34,611 nucleotides of DNA from Deltaproteobacteria bacterium (GCA_030646755.1 JAUSKU010000006.1:1-34611), one strand, 5' to 3'; shown: positions 15,439-24,081, numbered from the stretch's first letter. A program made the numbers and translations. Notes: generated from the sequence alone by a model not told the origin.

Positions 15439-16344
15439 ATGAAAATTCCAAAAAGCTTTGACATGCTAGTCCAGAGCGGCCTCGTTGATGAGGTCGTCTG
15501 CCAGCTCATGAGCGGCAAAGAGGCAGAGGTCTACGTGGTTCAGTCCAAGGGAGAGATTTGCTGCGCCAAGGTCTATAAGGAAGCCAGCAAGCGGAGCTTC
15601 AGCCATCTGGCTCAGTATCAGGAAGGACGCAAAGGGAGGAACAGCCGCCAGACGCGCGCCATGGAAAAGAACACAAAGTATGGGCGGAAAGAGCAGGAGG
15701 GGGCTTGGCAGAATGCTGAGGTGGAGGCCTTGCTACGCCTTGACGAAGCTGGAGTCCGCGTGCCGCACATCTATAACTACGTCGGGGGAGTGCTGCTGAT
15801 GGAGCTGGTGGTCGACGCTCATGGCGACGCAGCTCCGAGGCTCAACGATCTGAAGCTGACTGGAGAGCAGGCCCGGGAATATCACAGCGAGATGATCGCA
15901 CAGATTGTTCTCATGCTCTGCGCCGGAATCGTCCATGGCGACCTGTCCGAGTACAACGTGCTCGTAGGCAGCGATGGGCTGGTCATCATAGACCTGCCCC
16001 AAGCCATCAATGCCGCGGGGAACAACAACGCCAGCAGGATGCTCGAGCGGGACGTGAAAAACATGACCGCCTATTTCGGCCGTTTCGCCCCTGAACTTCT
16101 GTCCACCGAGTACGGCAAGGAGATATGGAAGCTCTACGCGAGCGGCGAGCTCAGCCCCGGGATGGAGCTGACGGGTCACTTTAAGCATAGCGATAATCCG
16201 ACCGACCTAAGCGGCGTCAAGCGGGAAATAGACTCGGCGCGGCGCTGGCATGAAAGTGTAATGGAGTCTAGAAAAATCAGCTCGATGCAGCAAAAAAACT
16301 CTAAGCCGCCATTGACGCCTCTAAAACCCCTTCGCCATCAATAG
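15439..16344 (+). CDS. RIO-family atypical serine kinase
   Basis: The 301-residue protein has the RIO kinase fold: a nucleotide loop SGKEAEVYVV (25-34), Lys44 in CAKVYKE, the RIO insert KRSFSHLAQYQEGRK, the hinge MELV, catalytic HGDLSEYNVL (166-175, D168 and N173) and the metal-binding D185 in IIDLPQA. NNNASRMLERDVKNM is typical of bacterial RIO1-like proteins. Archaeal and eukaryotic members act in small-subunit ribosome maturation; the bacterial role is unclear. The ATG at 15439 fits the family N terminus (MKIPKSF); codons upstream lie in repeat DNA, and an ATG at 15430 is inside the -10 box. By eye the gene is clearly richer in G+C than its neighbours, which suggests transfer. The tail after about residue 278 is poorly conserved. 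Confidence 0.92.
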   Translation: MKIPKSFDMLVQSGLVDEVVCQLMSGKEAEVYVVQSKGEICCAKVYKEASKRSFSHLAQYQEGRKGRNSRQTRAMEKNTKYGRKEQEGAWQNAEVEALLRLDEAGVRVPHIYNYVGGVLLMELVVDAHGDAAPRLNDLKLTGEQAREYHSEMIAQIVLMLCAGIVHGDLSEYNVLVGSDGLVIIDLPQAINAAGNNNASRMLERDVKNMTAYFGRFAPELLSTEYGKEIWKLYASGELSPGMELTGHFKHSDNPTDLSGVKREIDSARRWHESVMESRKISSMQQKNSKPPLTPLKPLRHQ

Positions 16345-16444
16345 TTCACAAACCACCAATACGCAAAGACAGCACTGCAAACACCAGCAGTCAATGCCTT
16401 TGCAATTAAAATTGCTGAGATTGAGATTGAGATTTATCGCCAGG

Positions 16445-16933
16445 TCATTTGCCGCAGCATTTCTTGAATTTCTTTCCGCTGCCGCAGGCGCAGGGGTCGT
16501 TGCGTCCGATCTTGGGATTTGCCCGGACAATAGGTTGTGGCGACTGGGTTTTCCCCTCGGTAAAGTACCATGTCCCGCCTTGCTTCTTGAACGAAGACAA
16601 TTCCCTGTGTTCTCTTTGTATCCCCTGCTCTTTAAAGGTCGCTGCAAATTCGACCTGCCCCTCCTGGTCTTCGGCTCCGCCTTTCTTCGTGTCCAGGATC
16701 TTAAAGGTCAGCCACTCTGCGCTTTCTGCCCACTCGCGGGTACTTTTTTCGTCATAGCCCGACCGATGATCGGGATGGAGGGACGTAAAGATATATTCCA
16801 TCTCCTTTTTGACGTATGCGCTGTACCGGGATCTCATAAGTTGTTCAGCCGTTAATGCGGGCCGCTCGCCCTTTATCACAGGCAGGCAGCATTCAGCATA
16901 AGGTATATTTGAACCGCAGGGACATTGATCCAT
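16445..16933 (-). CDS. YchJ-like protein with two SEC-C motifs (UPF0225)
   Basis: The 162-residue protein starts with [13 protein letters not shown] and ends with [17 protein letters not shown], both SEC-C zinc-binding motifs like the one at the C terminus of SecA. Between them is the YchJ core, a SnoaL/NTF2-like fold: [26 protein letters not shown], and FAATFKEQG. YchJ proteins are widespread and of unknown function; the zinc motifs may contact ribosomes, as for SecA. AAGGAG stands seven bases before the ATG. It is a single gene, convergent with the RIO kinase gene. Confidence 0.92.
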   Translation of the reverse strand: MDQCPCGSNIPYAECCLPVIKGERPALTAEQLMRSRYSAYVKKEMEYIFTSLHPDHRSGYDEKSTREWAESAEWLTFKILDTKKGGAEDQEGQVEFAATFKEQGIQREHRELSSFKKQGGTWYFTEGKTQSPQPIVRANPKIGRNDPCACGSGKKFKKCCGK

Positions 16934-17171
16934 GTTTAACTCCTTTAAATAGTCTTTGATATCGCATAATGCGACCGATGCCAGTTTATGGTTTTACCAT
17001 TAACCTGTCAAGATGTTTCCAGGTGCATAAAGCAGCGCAATACCGGGGAAAAAGGACGCACTCATTCCATCGTTTTGTCATTCTTGAAACCCTTGCCTAT
17101 CAAATCAAAGTAAAGTAGGATGGAACAAGCGGGCGAAAAAGAGCTCTTTGAGCACGACGTCACATAAAAGG

Positions 17172-19940
17172 ATGCCTGTGGACAGGAAGATAAATGAGGT
17201 TATAGGGTTGATAAAGGGAGGGGCCACTGTTGTGACAGTAAACGCCCGCCTTTCCCGTTACCTGAGAAGCCTGTATGACATGGATATGGAGAAAAGCGGG
17301 CATACTGCATGGCCCACCCCTGTCATAATCCCTCTCTTTTCATGGCTCGAAAACCTCTGGGCCGAAAACTGGCCTGACAGACCTGTTTTGTCCGCGATAA
17401 GGGCACAGACATTATGGGAAAAGGTTGTGTCGGAAGACAGACTCCTGTCTAAGGAAATCATGTCAAGCCGCGGCATTGCGAAGACGGCCTATGACGCATA
17501 TTCGTTGATTCGGGAATACTGCATCACCCTTCCCGAAGACATCTACCTTACGGAGGAGGCGAAGGGCCTGAAGAGGTGGGCAGAGATGTATGACGGAGAG
17601 GTTGGGCGCCTCGGGTTTATTGAGCCTGCCTCGCTTCCTGACCGGGTCATAAGGCTTGTCAGAGAAGGAAGGATTGATATACTGGAAAGGGTCGTATTTG
17701 CTGGGTTTGATGAGTTGACACCGAGGATGGCGTCCCTGATCACGGCCATTGAAGGGAAACGAGGAAAGGTCGAGTTCTGGCCATTTCATCCCGAAACTCT
17801 CAACTCTCAACCCCCGACTCCCAACCCTATTTCTATAAGAAGTTATGCAGATGAGGTTGAGGAGGTTATCCAGGCCGCGAGATGGGCAAGGAGGAGCCTT
17901 CGTCCTGATATGAGGATCGGTTTTATAGTACCTGATATTGAAAGATACAAAGGGATCATAAGGCGGGAGTTTACCGCAGAACTCAATCCTGAGGCCGTCT
18001 TCCCCTGGAAGGATACGAAGGAGGTCTTCAATATATCCCTTGGTGGCCCTCTCTCAGATGAACCAATCGTAAAAGCCGCCCTTGACATACTTTCCATCGG
18101 CGCAGATGCAGAGGATATCAATAAAATAAGCGCCATACTCCTTTCACCTTATTTTGCTGCAACTGATGAGGAATATTTTTCCCTTGCCGGGCTTGATGCG
18201 AGACTGAGGAGAGAAAACCGGTTCAAGGTCAGTATTTCAGAAATCATAAGAATAATTGAACGCCCCCCCTCACCCCAACCATCTACCCATCCGGGCATAA
18301 ATCCCTCAAGGGGCGAGGGAGTATTTGGATATGACATGACAATGTTAAGGAAGCGCCTTGGATCATGGACTTCCTCCCTTAAAGAGGGCAGAGGGAACAT
18401 CCTGCCAAGCAGCTGGGCCGATAATCTCAGTAAACTTCTTAAAGACACTGGATGGCCATCACGGAGATATGCGGCAGGCAGCGCCGAATATCAGGCCCTA
18501 AATGCGTGGAATAAGCTCATGGAGGGATTTGCTTCATTGGACGACGTCCTGGGGCGGATAAGCCGCACAGAGGCGGTGTCATGCCTCTCGAAGATTGCCA
18601 ATGACACCATCCACCAGCCTGAGTCCGAGGAGTGCCCGATACAGGTGATGGGGCTCCTTGAGTCGTCAGGCATCTATTTTGATCATCTCTGGATCCTCGG
18701 CGCCCATACCGATTCCTTGCCTGCCCTACCCTCCCCTAACCCGTTCATCCCGTTGTTCATTCAAAAGAGGCTGGATCTCCCACATTCAACCCCTGAGAGG
18801 GAGCTTTCCTTCTCAAAGAGGCTTGTAAACAGGGTCTTAAGCAGTGCCCATTCAATTGATGTGAGCTATCCAAAGGTGGTGGACAAGAAGGAAGTCTTTG
18901 TCAGTCCTTTATTTGACCATACAGAAAATCCCCCTCTGGAAAAGAGGGATGCAGGAAGATTTATAACTGAAAGCAGCCGCCTCAAGGATGCAGTTCATTC
19001 TATGTCACTTATCGGGGATATGCCTCCTGATATTGACATCCCGCCATCTGAGGAGGAGTTGGGAATGACTTCCGGCGGGACGTCCATCATCAAGGACCAG
19101 TCATGGTGTCCTTTCAGGGCATTCGCCATCCACAGGCTCAGAGCATGCGGGATAGAAACTCCGGGTCTCGGCCTTTCAGCCCAAAACCGGGGGACCATTA
19201 TACATTCGGCGCTCAAGGCGTTCTGGGACAGCGTAAGGGACTCAGTCAGGCTGAGGGAGATTATAGGAAGAAACGATCTGGAAAGGATCATAAGAGACTC
19301 TGTCATAGTGGCATTCAGGAGGTCTTATCCGATAGAACCTCTTTCCGAAAGGTATCTCGAACTGGAAAAGGAGCGAGTTGCGGATATCCTGAGGGAATGG
19401 ATAAAGGTTGCCGAGTCGGAGAGAGGAGATTTCACTGTAGATAAGACGGAATACACAACAGAAATGACCATCGAAGGGCTAAAGATAACGGCGCGCTTGG
19501 ACCGGATAGACATGGTGGACGATGGGAAAAAGATAATAATAGATTACAAGACCGGTGAGTGCAACAAAAACGACTGGCTGACCGAAAGGCCCAGAGACCC
19601 GCAACTGCTTGTATACAACCTCGTTGACACATTTGACGCAATCTCTTTTGCAAAAGTAAAACCTGGAGAATGCGGCTTTATCGGCATTTCAAAGGAAGAT
19701 GATATCCTTCCAGGCGTTGTTTCATTTGAAAAAGACGCGAAGCTTCGGGAAAAGCTCCAGGGGATAAACACATGGGATGAACTGACTGTATCATGGAAAG
19801 GCGTAGTAAACGGCCTTGCGAGACAGTTCATGGAAGGGAAGAATGAGGTAGACCCGATTGAGAAGGCCTGTGACTACTGCGATTTGAAAGGTTTATGCAG
19901 GGTGTTTGAGGAAGATGTGGGGATGGAAGGAAATGAATGA
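17172..19940 (+). CDS. AddB-like PD-(D/E)XK nuclease, probable DNA repair protein
   Basis: This protein of about 922 residues resembles the AddB-like family annotated as probable DNA repair protein (TIGR03623). The N-terminal two thirds resemble an inactive UvrD-type helicase scaffold (GGATVVTVNARLSRYL, VVFAGFDELTPRM, FDHLWILGAH). The C-terminal part is a RecB-like nuclease: GTIIHSALKAFWD (about 673), RLDRID and IIIDYKTG (about 774-794) as the D-x-E/D-x-K site, LLVYNL, and four cysteines (SWC near 645, CDYCDLKGLC at 899-908) fit for a 4Fe-4S cluster as in AddB. The start is uncertain: a TTG at 17148, ATG at 17172 or GTG at 17178 (best RBS, AAAGGA). Two Pro-rich inserts (about 208-219 and 364-384) come from repeat-like DNA. 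No helicase partner gene is adjacent. Confidence 0.85.
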   Translation: MPVDRKINEVIGLIKGGATVVTVNARLSRYLRSLYDMDMEKSGHTAWPTPVIIPLFSWLENLWAENWPDRPVLSAIRAQTLWEKVVSEDRLLSKEIMSSRGIAKTAYDAYSLIREYCITLPEDIYLTEEAKGLKRWAEMYDGEVGRLGFIEPASLPDRVIRLVREGRIDILERVVFAGFDELTPRMASLITAIEGKRGKVEFWPFHPETLNSQPPTPNPISIRSYADEVEEVIQAARWARRSLRPDMRIGFIVPDIERYKGIIRREFTAELNPEAVFPWKDTKEVFNISLGGPLSDEPIVKAALDILSIGADAEDINKISAILLSPYFAATDEEYFSLAGLDARLRRENRFKVSISEIIRIIERPPSPQPSTHPGINPSRGEGVFGYDMTMLRKRLGSWTSSLKEGRGNILPSSWADNLSKLLKDTGWPSRRYAAGSAEYQALNAWNKLMEGFASLDDVLGRISRTEAVSCLSKIANDTIHQPESEECPIQVMGLLESSGIYFDHLWILGAHTDSLPALPSPNPFIPLFIQKRLDLPHSTPERELSFSKRLVNRVLSSAHSIDVSYPKVVDKKEVFVSPLFDHTENPPLEKRDAGRFITESSRLKDAVHSMSLIGDMPPDIDIPPSEEELGMTSGGTSIIKDQSWCPFRAFAIHRLRACGIETPGLGLSAQNRGTIIHSALKAFWDSVRDSVRLREIIGRNDLERIIRDSVIVAFRRSYPIEPLSERYLELEKERVADILREWIKVAESERGDFTVDKTEYTTEMTIEGLKITARLDRIDMVDDGKKIIIDYKTGECNKNDWLTERPRDPQLLVYNLVDTFDAISFAKVKPGECGFIGISKEDDILPGVVSFEKDAKLREKLQGINTWDELTVSWKGVVNGLARQFMEGKNEVDPIEKACDYCDLKGLCRVFEEDVGMEGNE
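17795..17828 (+). repeat. Repeat-like insert in the nuclease gene (1)
   Basis: This C-rich stretch made of CTCAACTCTCAACCC-type units encodes TLNSQPPTPNP between two ordinary domain segments. It resembles simple intergenic repeat DNA and is not like the surrounding codon usage. The frame is kept. Confidence 0.45.
18261..18323 (+). repeat. Repeat-like insert in the nuclease gene (2)
   Basis: CCCTCACCCC (18267-18276) pairs with GGGGCGAGGG (18310-18319) with one mismatch. The stretch resembles the intergenic palindromes at 22668-22754 and 29867-29956 (CCTCACCC, CTCAAGGGGCGAGGG). It is read in frame as PPSPQPSTHPGINPSRGEG. Confidence 0.6.
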
Positions 19941-19986
19941 GATGATCCCCAACATCAGGCAAAGGGAAGAGGCTTAACTTTGTCTT

Positions 19987-21468
19987 TCAATCTCCCTTAG
20001 CCACTAAGTCTTCCATCTTCTCCAATATCCTCACCATCGCCAGCGTATCCAGTTTGCAGTATTCAAGAAGGGCCTTGCGTATCCTTGCAACCTCCTTCTG
20101 ATCTTCTATCAGATGAAGGGTCGCATAGGCGTTCATTGCCTCCCCGCCGTTACCTATCTCCATCCCCTTGTAGCTAAGCTCCGGGACAAGTGCAGGAAGG
20201 ATGTATTTGATAGAGTAACTCCCCATCATCTCTTTTTTATACAAGTGCTTTTTCTGGAATGGCATCATCAGGTCTTTTATGTGGTCATAGATGTTCATCA
20301 ACTTATCTGCGTAAGCAGGGAACGCCCCCGCAAGGTTCTTTAAGACACCCTTTTCAAACCCCATGTTGTAGGCAAGAACGCAAGCATCTGGCGGTATATC
20401 GGAAACAAGCCTTTTTACAAGCTCCTCCCTCGGATCGGCCCCTTCCTTTGCCAGGAACTCGTAGTGCCTGAGCTCTCCTCCTTCTTTTTCAATAAAATGA
20501 AGGGAGTACTGGAAAGGGATCTGTTCATAAGGTCTCCTCCCCTCGAACATCGGGACAGCCGGGTTGATGGTCTCAAAATCGAGGAAGCACAAGGGATAAT
20601 AGACGGTCTTAAGAAACTCCTTTATCCCGGCTAAATCAATGAACTCCCTCCCGGTAAGCTCCGCCTCCACCTGCATCCGCTGCTTCGGGTTCAGGGGATA
20701 ATCGTCCGGGATGTCCTTGAAATCCAAGATGCCCCTGTAATAAAGGTCGTACTGTTTGTTTCCGAGCCTTGAGATGTCGAACACCGAACACTCAGGGATA
20801 TGCGACCAGCAGTGAGCCATGAAGTCGCACTCGTAAGGGTCCTTGCAATGTGGGCCTATGTCGATATCCGGGGCCTCACCGCTTAACATGGCGCGCAGCT
20901 CAGCCAGTTCATCCTTGACGGAATCCTGCCTTTTACTTGCCTCATCAGTGAGGACTGCTATTGCAAAAAGCCCGTTTACGTCAATCTCCCCATGTCTTAC
21001 ATAGTTATTGTTGATATATACCAGCGATGCCTTTGACAATGGAAGGCCGCTCCCCTTCAGTGTGTAATACTGGACTGCCAGGTCGCTCAGATGGACATCC
21101 TTTACCTCTGTGGAGCCCTTCACCTCGTATATCTCCCACCCCTCATCGCCTTTATGCAGAATGTCAACCATGACTATCATATTGTCATATCTAAATGTCG
21201 CCTCATAGATGGTCTTCACGCCGTTTTCAATAAGCTCACGGGTCTGTTTTACTTTTTCATCAAAGCTGCTGCCCTCGAATTCTATAAGGACCCCGCCGGG
21301 AAACAGCCCATGCGCCAGCACTCCGATATCCTTCCCTGCCTCAAAAAGCGCCTCCTGACCCTCATCGGGCGGAGTCCTGAGTTCAGGCTTGTATTTATAG
21401 AGCCATAGGGACTTATGGCACTGTAGGCCCCTGATGAATTGTGACTTGCTTAGTGAGTTGTTTTCCAT
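19987..21468 (-). CDS. DUF2779 protein: Cas4/RecB-like nuclease plus DEDD-type exonuclease
   Basis: The 493-residue protein has two nuclease-like halves. The first has Cas4-type cysteines (C17 in GLQCHKS; C208, C214, C220 in CKDPYECDFMAHC) and a PD-(D/E)XK site (VDIL with D102; EVK with E115 and K117), so it may hold a 4Fe-4S cluster. The second half, DUF2779, shows an RNase H-like exonuclease pattern: CFLDFET (D297, E299), AYNMGFEKGVL and YCKLDTLAMV (D474). Processing of DNA ends is inferred from the domains only. The ATG at 21468 has GGCGGGG upstream; an 18-residue extension to 21522 is unsupported. It is convergent with the AddB-like gene, 46 bases away, so two Fe-S nucleases are neighbours. 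Confidence 0.85.
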   Translation of the reverse strand: MENNSLSKSQFIRGLQCHKSLWLYKYKPELRTPPDEGQEALFEAGKDIGVLAHGLFPGGVLIEFEGSSFDEKVKQTRELIENGVKTIYEATFRYDNMIVMVDILHKGDEGWEIYEVKGSTEVKDVHLSDLAVQYYTLKGSGLPLSKASLVYINNNYVRHGEIDVNGLFAIAVLTDEASKRQDSVKDELAELRAMLSGEAPDIDIGPHCKDPYECDFMAHCWSHIPECSVFDISRLGNKQYDLYYRGILDFKDIPDDYPLNPKQRMQVEAELTGREFIDLAGIKEFLKTVYYPLCFLDFETINPAVPMFEGRRPYEQIPFQYSLHFIEKEGGELRHYEFLAKEGADPREELVKRLVSDIPPDACVLAYNMGFEKGVLKNLAGAFPAYADKLMNIYDHIKDLMMPFQKKHLYKKEMMGSYSIKYILPALVPELSYKGMEIGNGGEAMNAYATLHLIEDQKEVARIRKALLEYCKLDTLAMVRILEKMEDLVAKGD

Positions 21469-21549
21469 TTTCCCCGCCTTCAAACATGGTCTTATATTCA
21501 ACAACATCCTAAACCGGTTCAATCAAGATAGCAAGGATTGTACCCGTTT

Positions 21550-21984
21550 TCAATGGTTCGCCATCATCTGATATTTTAGAAGTGTGCATACCCTCTCCCG
21601 AACGATCTTTCGGCCCATATCACTCACTGCGACCGGGGCCAGGGTGCCCCCTATTCCGCCATACAGGGCTTCGGCCCACAATAATTCAACCTCCGCATCA
21701 CGGAACTTGATCCAGGCGCGTTGAGCTTCTCGCAATTTCTTTTTGTCCTCATTATTATCAAGCTTGTTCATCAGTTCTGTGTATACTCGGTTCAGTTCCT
21801 TATCCCACCGGCTGTATGCCTCGCCCTGAACATTTCGGATGTCAAACGTCACCCCTTCGGCCTGCGCCATTACTTTTTCAAACCACACATCTATCGGGTG
21901 AGTTTTTCCTGTAGCGCAGAAATCCTCTGCGGCGAAAAGTGGCTGGCCGCACAGCATTAGAGCCAAGAAAAAGATTTTTCTCAT
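21550..21984 (-). CDS. Exported LprI-like protein (DUF1311)
   Basis: The 144-residue protein has a signal peptide cleaved after about A-A (MRKIFFLALMLCGQPLFAAE). The mature part carries the LprI/DUF1311 core: NRVYTELMNKLD, then LREAQRAWIKFRDAEVELL, a helical hairpin with the conserved A-Q-R-A-W-I-x-F-R-D. Cysteines at about 23 and 133 could form the usual disulfide. Members are periplasmic, and LprI of mycobacteria inhibits lysozyme; the role here is not shown. GGAGAGG stands close to the ATG. The gene is 65 bases downstream of the DUF2779 start on the same strand. Confidence 0.85.
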   Translation of the reverse strand: MRKIFFLALMLCGQPLFAAEDFCATGKTHPIDVWFEKVMAQAEGVTFDIRNVQGEAYSRWDKELNRVYTELMNKLDNNEDKKKLREAQRAWIKFRDAEVELLWAEALYGGIGGTLAPVAVSDMGRKIVRERVCTLLKYQMMANH

Positions 21985-22017
21985 TGTCCTCTCCTATATC
22001 TTTAAAAACTGCACTAA

Positions 22018-22094
22018 TGTCATTCCCGCGTTGGTTAAGCGGGATTCCAGGTTTTTACAGCGATGGATGCCCGAAAAAAACTTCGGGCATGACA
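22018..22094. repeat. 77-base palindromic element with inverted ends
   Basis: TGTCATTCCCG (22018-22028) and CGGGCATGACA (22084-22094) are inverted ends with one mismatch. Inside are two hairpins: CCCGC/GCGGG (22025-22043) and ATGCCCGAA/TTCGGGCAT (22067-22090). The type TCATTCCCGC...ATGGATGCCCG is a common non-coding bacterial repeat. It may also end transcripts from the flanking lipoprotein gene. Confidence 0.75.
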
Positions 22095-22115
22095 GATGCT
22101 TAATTGCCTGTTTAT

Positions 22116-22463
22116 TTATTTCAGCCCAAATACGGAGACATAGACCTCGCCGCTTTTGTCTGTTTTTTCACTGGTATAAGTGATGTCTATGGGAACTTCT
22201 CCATTTGGACCCTTCATAACAAGTTGTGCAGCACAACTTTGCGCTCCGGTCTTTTTATTAAAATCAGTTGTTCTTATTGCATTGACGCTCAACGTTATCT
22301 GACTTGAAGCCTCTTGACCTACTTGTTTTGCAATTTCTTTACCTGCAATTTCTATAACTGTATCAACTGTTTGTTGGTCTCCGCATTTCGGCGCGGCATT
22401 TGAGCAACCTCCAAGAATTCCCACCATCAAAGCAATAGGCAAAGCAGTCCTTACTCTTTTCAT
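22116..22463 (-). CDS. Small lipoprotein of unknown function
   Basis: The 115-residue protein has a lipoprotein signal ending in G-I-L-G-G-C (Cys about 20). The mature part has CGDQQTVDTVIEIAGKEIAK, a strand SQITLSVNAIRTTDF, the motif GAQSCAAQLVM and VPIDITYTSEKTDKSGEVYV; the last portion looks like a small beta domain. The two cysteines may pair. I do not recognise the family, although short lipoproteins with a T-D-x-N-K-x-T-G-x-x-x-C-x-A pattern are frequent in proteobacteria. The ATG at 22463 has AAGGAG six bases upstream; a longer frame to 22514 lacks an RBS. Confidence 0.8.
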   Translation of the reverse strand: MKRVRTALPIALMVGILGGCSNAAPKCGDQQTVDTVIEIAGKEIAKQVGQEASSQITLSVNAIRTTDFNKKTGAQSCAAQLVMKGPNGEVPIDITYTSEKTDKSGEVYVSVFGLK

Positions 22464-22552
22464 AACATCTCCTTTATGCCCGGATTTATAAAGCCGGTTG
22501 AATGGGCGGTTCAAACAGCTACATCAAAACATTTGACTTCTCTTTATAAGTT

Positions 22553-22601
22553 TTATACACCCCAACTGTGTCATTTCAGGCCACACATGAGAAAAAATTG
22601 G
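22553..22601 (+). repeat. CATTTCAGGCCACA repeat, copy 1
   Basis: The stretch has CACCCCAACTGTGTCATTTC followed by AGGCCACACATGAGA and an AATTGGAG end. An almost identical copy of about 49 bases lies at 23908-23958. Shorter versions lie at 29113-29135 and 29834-29850. All are intergenic and on the same strand. It lies downstream of the WG-repeat gene. Confidence 0.85.
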
Positions 22602-22667
22602 AGATGGGGTTCTTAGGGACTTGGTAAATACCAAAATAGCGTTTATGAATTAGTCAAATTTAATGCC

Positions 22668-22754
22668 AACCCATCCCCACCCTAACCCTCCCCTTGAAAG
22701 GGAGGGAGGTTTGCTTCTCCCCCTTCAAGGGGGAGATTGAGAGGGGGATGGGTT
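22668..22754. repeat. Long imperfect palindrome, AACCCATCCCC ends
   Basis: AACCCATCCCC (22668-22678) has a perfect inverted match at 22744-22754. Inside are CCCTCCCCTTGAAAGGGAGG and CTCCCCCTTCAAGGGGGAG hairpins. It is an intergenic element downstream of the WG-repeat gene. Related copies lie at 29867-29956 and, in part, in the AddB-like gene. Confidence 0.8.
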
Positions 22755-22834
22755 GTTAAGCGGTATGTTTGAATATTCTAAGTCCCTTGGCTATTGAGGC
22801 AGTATGAAGGGAAAAGAAAAGGGTGCGGATAGAT

Positions 22835-23854
22835 TCAGGCAGTCGGCTCCCAGACACAGCGCCCTGTTTTATTTATGTAACCCCATTTTTCGCCAATCCC
22901 TACAGATGACAGGCCGTCTTCAAAACTCCATGCCATGTCATATCTTGCTTCTATAACAAGCATTCCTTTTTTGTTGATAAATCCCCATCTTTCTCCGACA
23001 CGAACGGAGGCGAGCCCTTCAGAGAAACCGAATGCGGAGTCAAACTCAGGCTCAATGACTATCTCCCCTGTCTTGTTGATAAACCCCCATTTCTCCTTGA
23101 TCCTTACCGCCGCCAGGCCTTCATGAAAAGGCCGGATCTCCTGGAAATCCCCGCATTTGATGACGACCCTTCCTGCTTTATCAATGAAGGAATCCCCCCC
23201 TTTGCTCATGCCGACGCACGCCAACCCTTCTTTGAAGGGACTGGCAGATTTATACCGGAGTGGAATGACAAAGGCCCCGGTCCTGTCAATGTAACCCCAC
23301 TTCTTGCCAATCTGTACCTCTGCCAGGCCCTCCGAAAAGGTCGCCGGAAAACGGGAGAGCGGTTTTATAACCATTTCCCCGCTTTTCTCTATGCAGCCCC
23401 ATCTGCCGTTTACCCCCACGCTGGTCAGTCCTTCACTAAAATCACCGGCATCAACCACAGGCTCGATTGCCGTCTTTCCTGACTTGTCAATGTATCCCCA
23501 CCGTTCAATATTATGGAAAGAGACAGCGGCAAGTCCTTCAGAAAAAGAGAAAGCATTACGGAAACGGGGCTTAATAACCATATTACCGCTCGTATCAATA
23601 AAGCCATAGGACTCTCCAACTTTTACGCAACCGAGCCCTTCATAAAATCCAAAGGCCCTCTCGAACTGAGGCCTTACGATCACATTACCTTCACGATCAA
23701 TATAGCCAAGCTTCCCGTGAAGCGTGATGGGAAATAACACATCGGGGGTTACAACGGATTCAGTGTGTCTCTGAATTGCGCCAAAGATAGGTTCCACGTA
23801 AACCAGGGAAAGACCGGCAATCGCACCTTTTATAAATCTCCTTCTTGTCAACAT
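22835..23854 (-). CDS. Tat-exported WG-repeat protein
   Basis: The 339-residue protein starts MLTRRRFIKGAIAGLSL, a twin-arginine signal. The rest is nine tandem repeats of about 33 residues with the WG motif pattern W-G-Y-I-D-x-x-G-x-x-V-I-x-P and F-S-E-G-L-A-x-V between them (for example ERWGYIDKSGKTAIEP and EKWGFINKTGEIVIEP). This covers almost the whole mature protein. WG beta-repeats form solenoid or propeller-like structures and are thought to bind other molecules; the target here is unknown. The ATG at 23854 has GGAGGG upstream; an ATG at 23866 would place the RBS inside the gene. It is flanked by direct repeats at 22553 and 23908. Confidence 0.9.
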   Translation of the reverse strand: MLTRRRFIKGAIAGLSLVYVEPIFGAIQRHTESVVTPDVLFPITLHGKLGYIDREGNVIVRPQFERAFGFYEGLGCVKVGESYGFIDTSGNMVIKPRFRNAFSFSEGLAAVSFHNIERWGYIDKSGKTAIEPVVDAGDFSEGLTSVGVNGRWGCIEKSGEMVIKPLSRFPATFSEGLAEVQIGKKWGYIDRTGAFVIPLRYKSASPFKEGLACVGMSKGGDSFIDKAGRVVIKCGDFQEIRPFHEGLAAVRIKEKWGFINKTGEIVIEPEFDSAFGFSEGLASVRVGERWGFINKKGMLVIEARYDMAWSFEDGLSSVGIGEKWGYINKTGRCVWEPTA

Positions 23855-23907
23855 ATATCCCTCCATCCACCTTGTTTATTGATCAGCTTCCCGTATGCCG
23901 CTCATTT

Positions 23908-23958
23908 TACACCCCAACTGTGTCATTTCAGGCCACACATGAGAGAAATAAATTGGAG
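23908..23958 (+). repeat. CATTTCAGGCCACA repeat, copy 2
   Basis: ACACCCCAACTGTGTCATTT followed by CAGGCCACACATGAGA and AAATTGGAG, nearly identical to 22553-22601, same strand. It lies in the 215-base gap between the WG-repeat gene and the receiver-domain gene, so the two long copies bracket the WG gene. Confidence 0.85.
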
Positions 23959-24081
23959 CTGGGAGAAAGACGCTCGAATGGCCTTTAAATCGGAAAAGGA
24001 TTTGACAACGCTTGCAGAGAAACTGTAATCTTGACTCAGTTTTTCTTTTGGCTGTTATCCGTTCTTAGCACATGAGGCAGT

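Noticed and set aside
16416..16437. Three tandem GAGATT units near the end of the ychJ-like gene
   Set aside because: Too few units to call a repeat array; simple sequence of no clear role.
17119..17166. 15-codon ORF ahead of the AddB-like gene (MEQAGEKELFEHDVT)
   Set aside because: It could be a leader peptide, but there is only a weak RBS and no regulatory hairpin after it.
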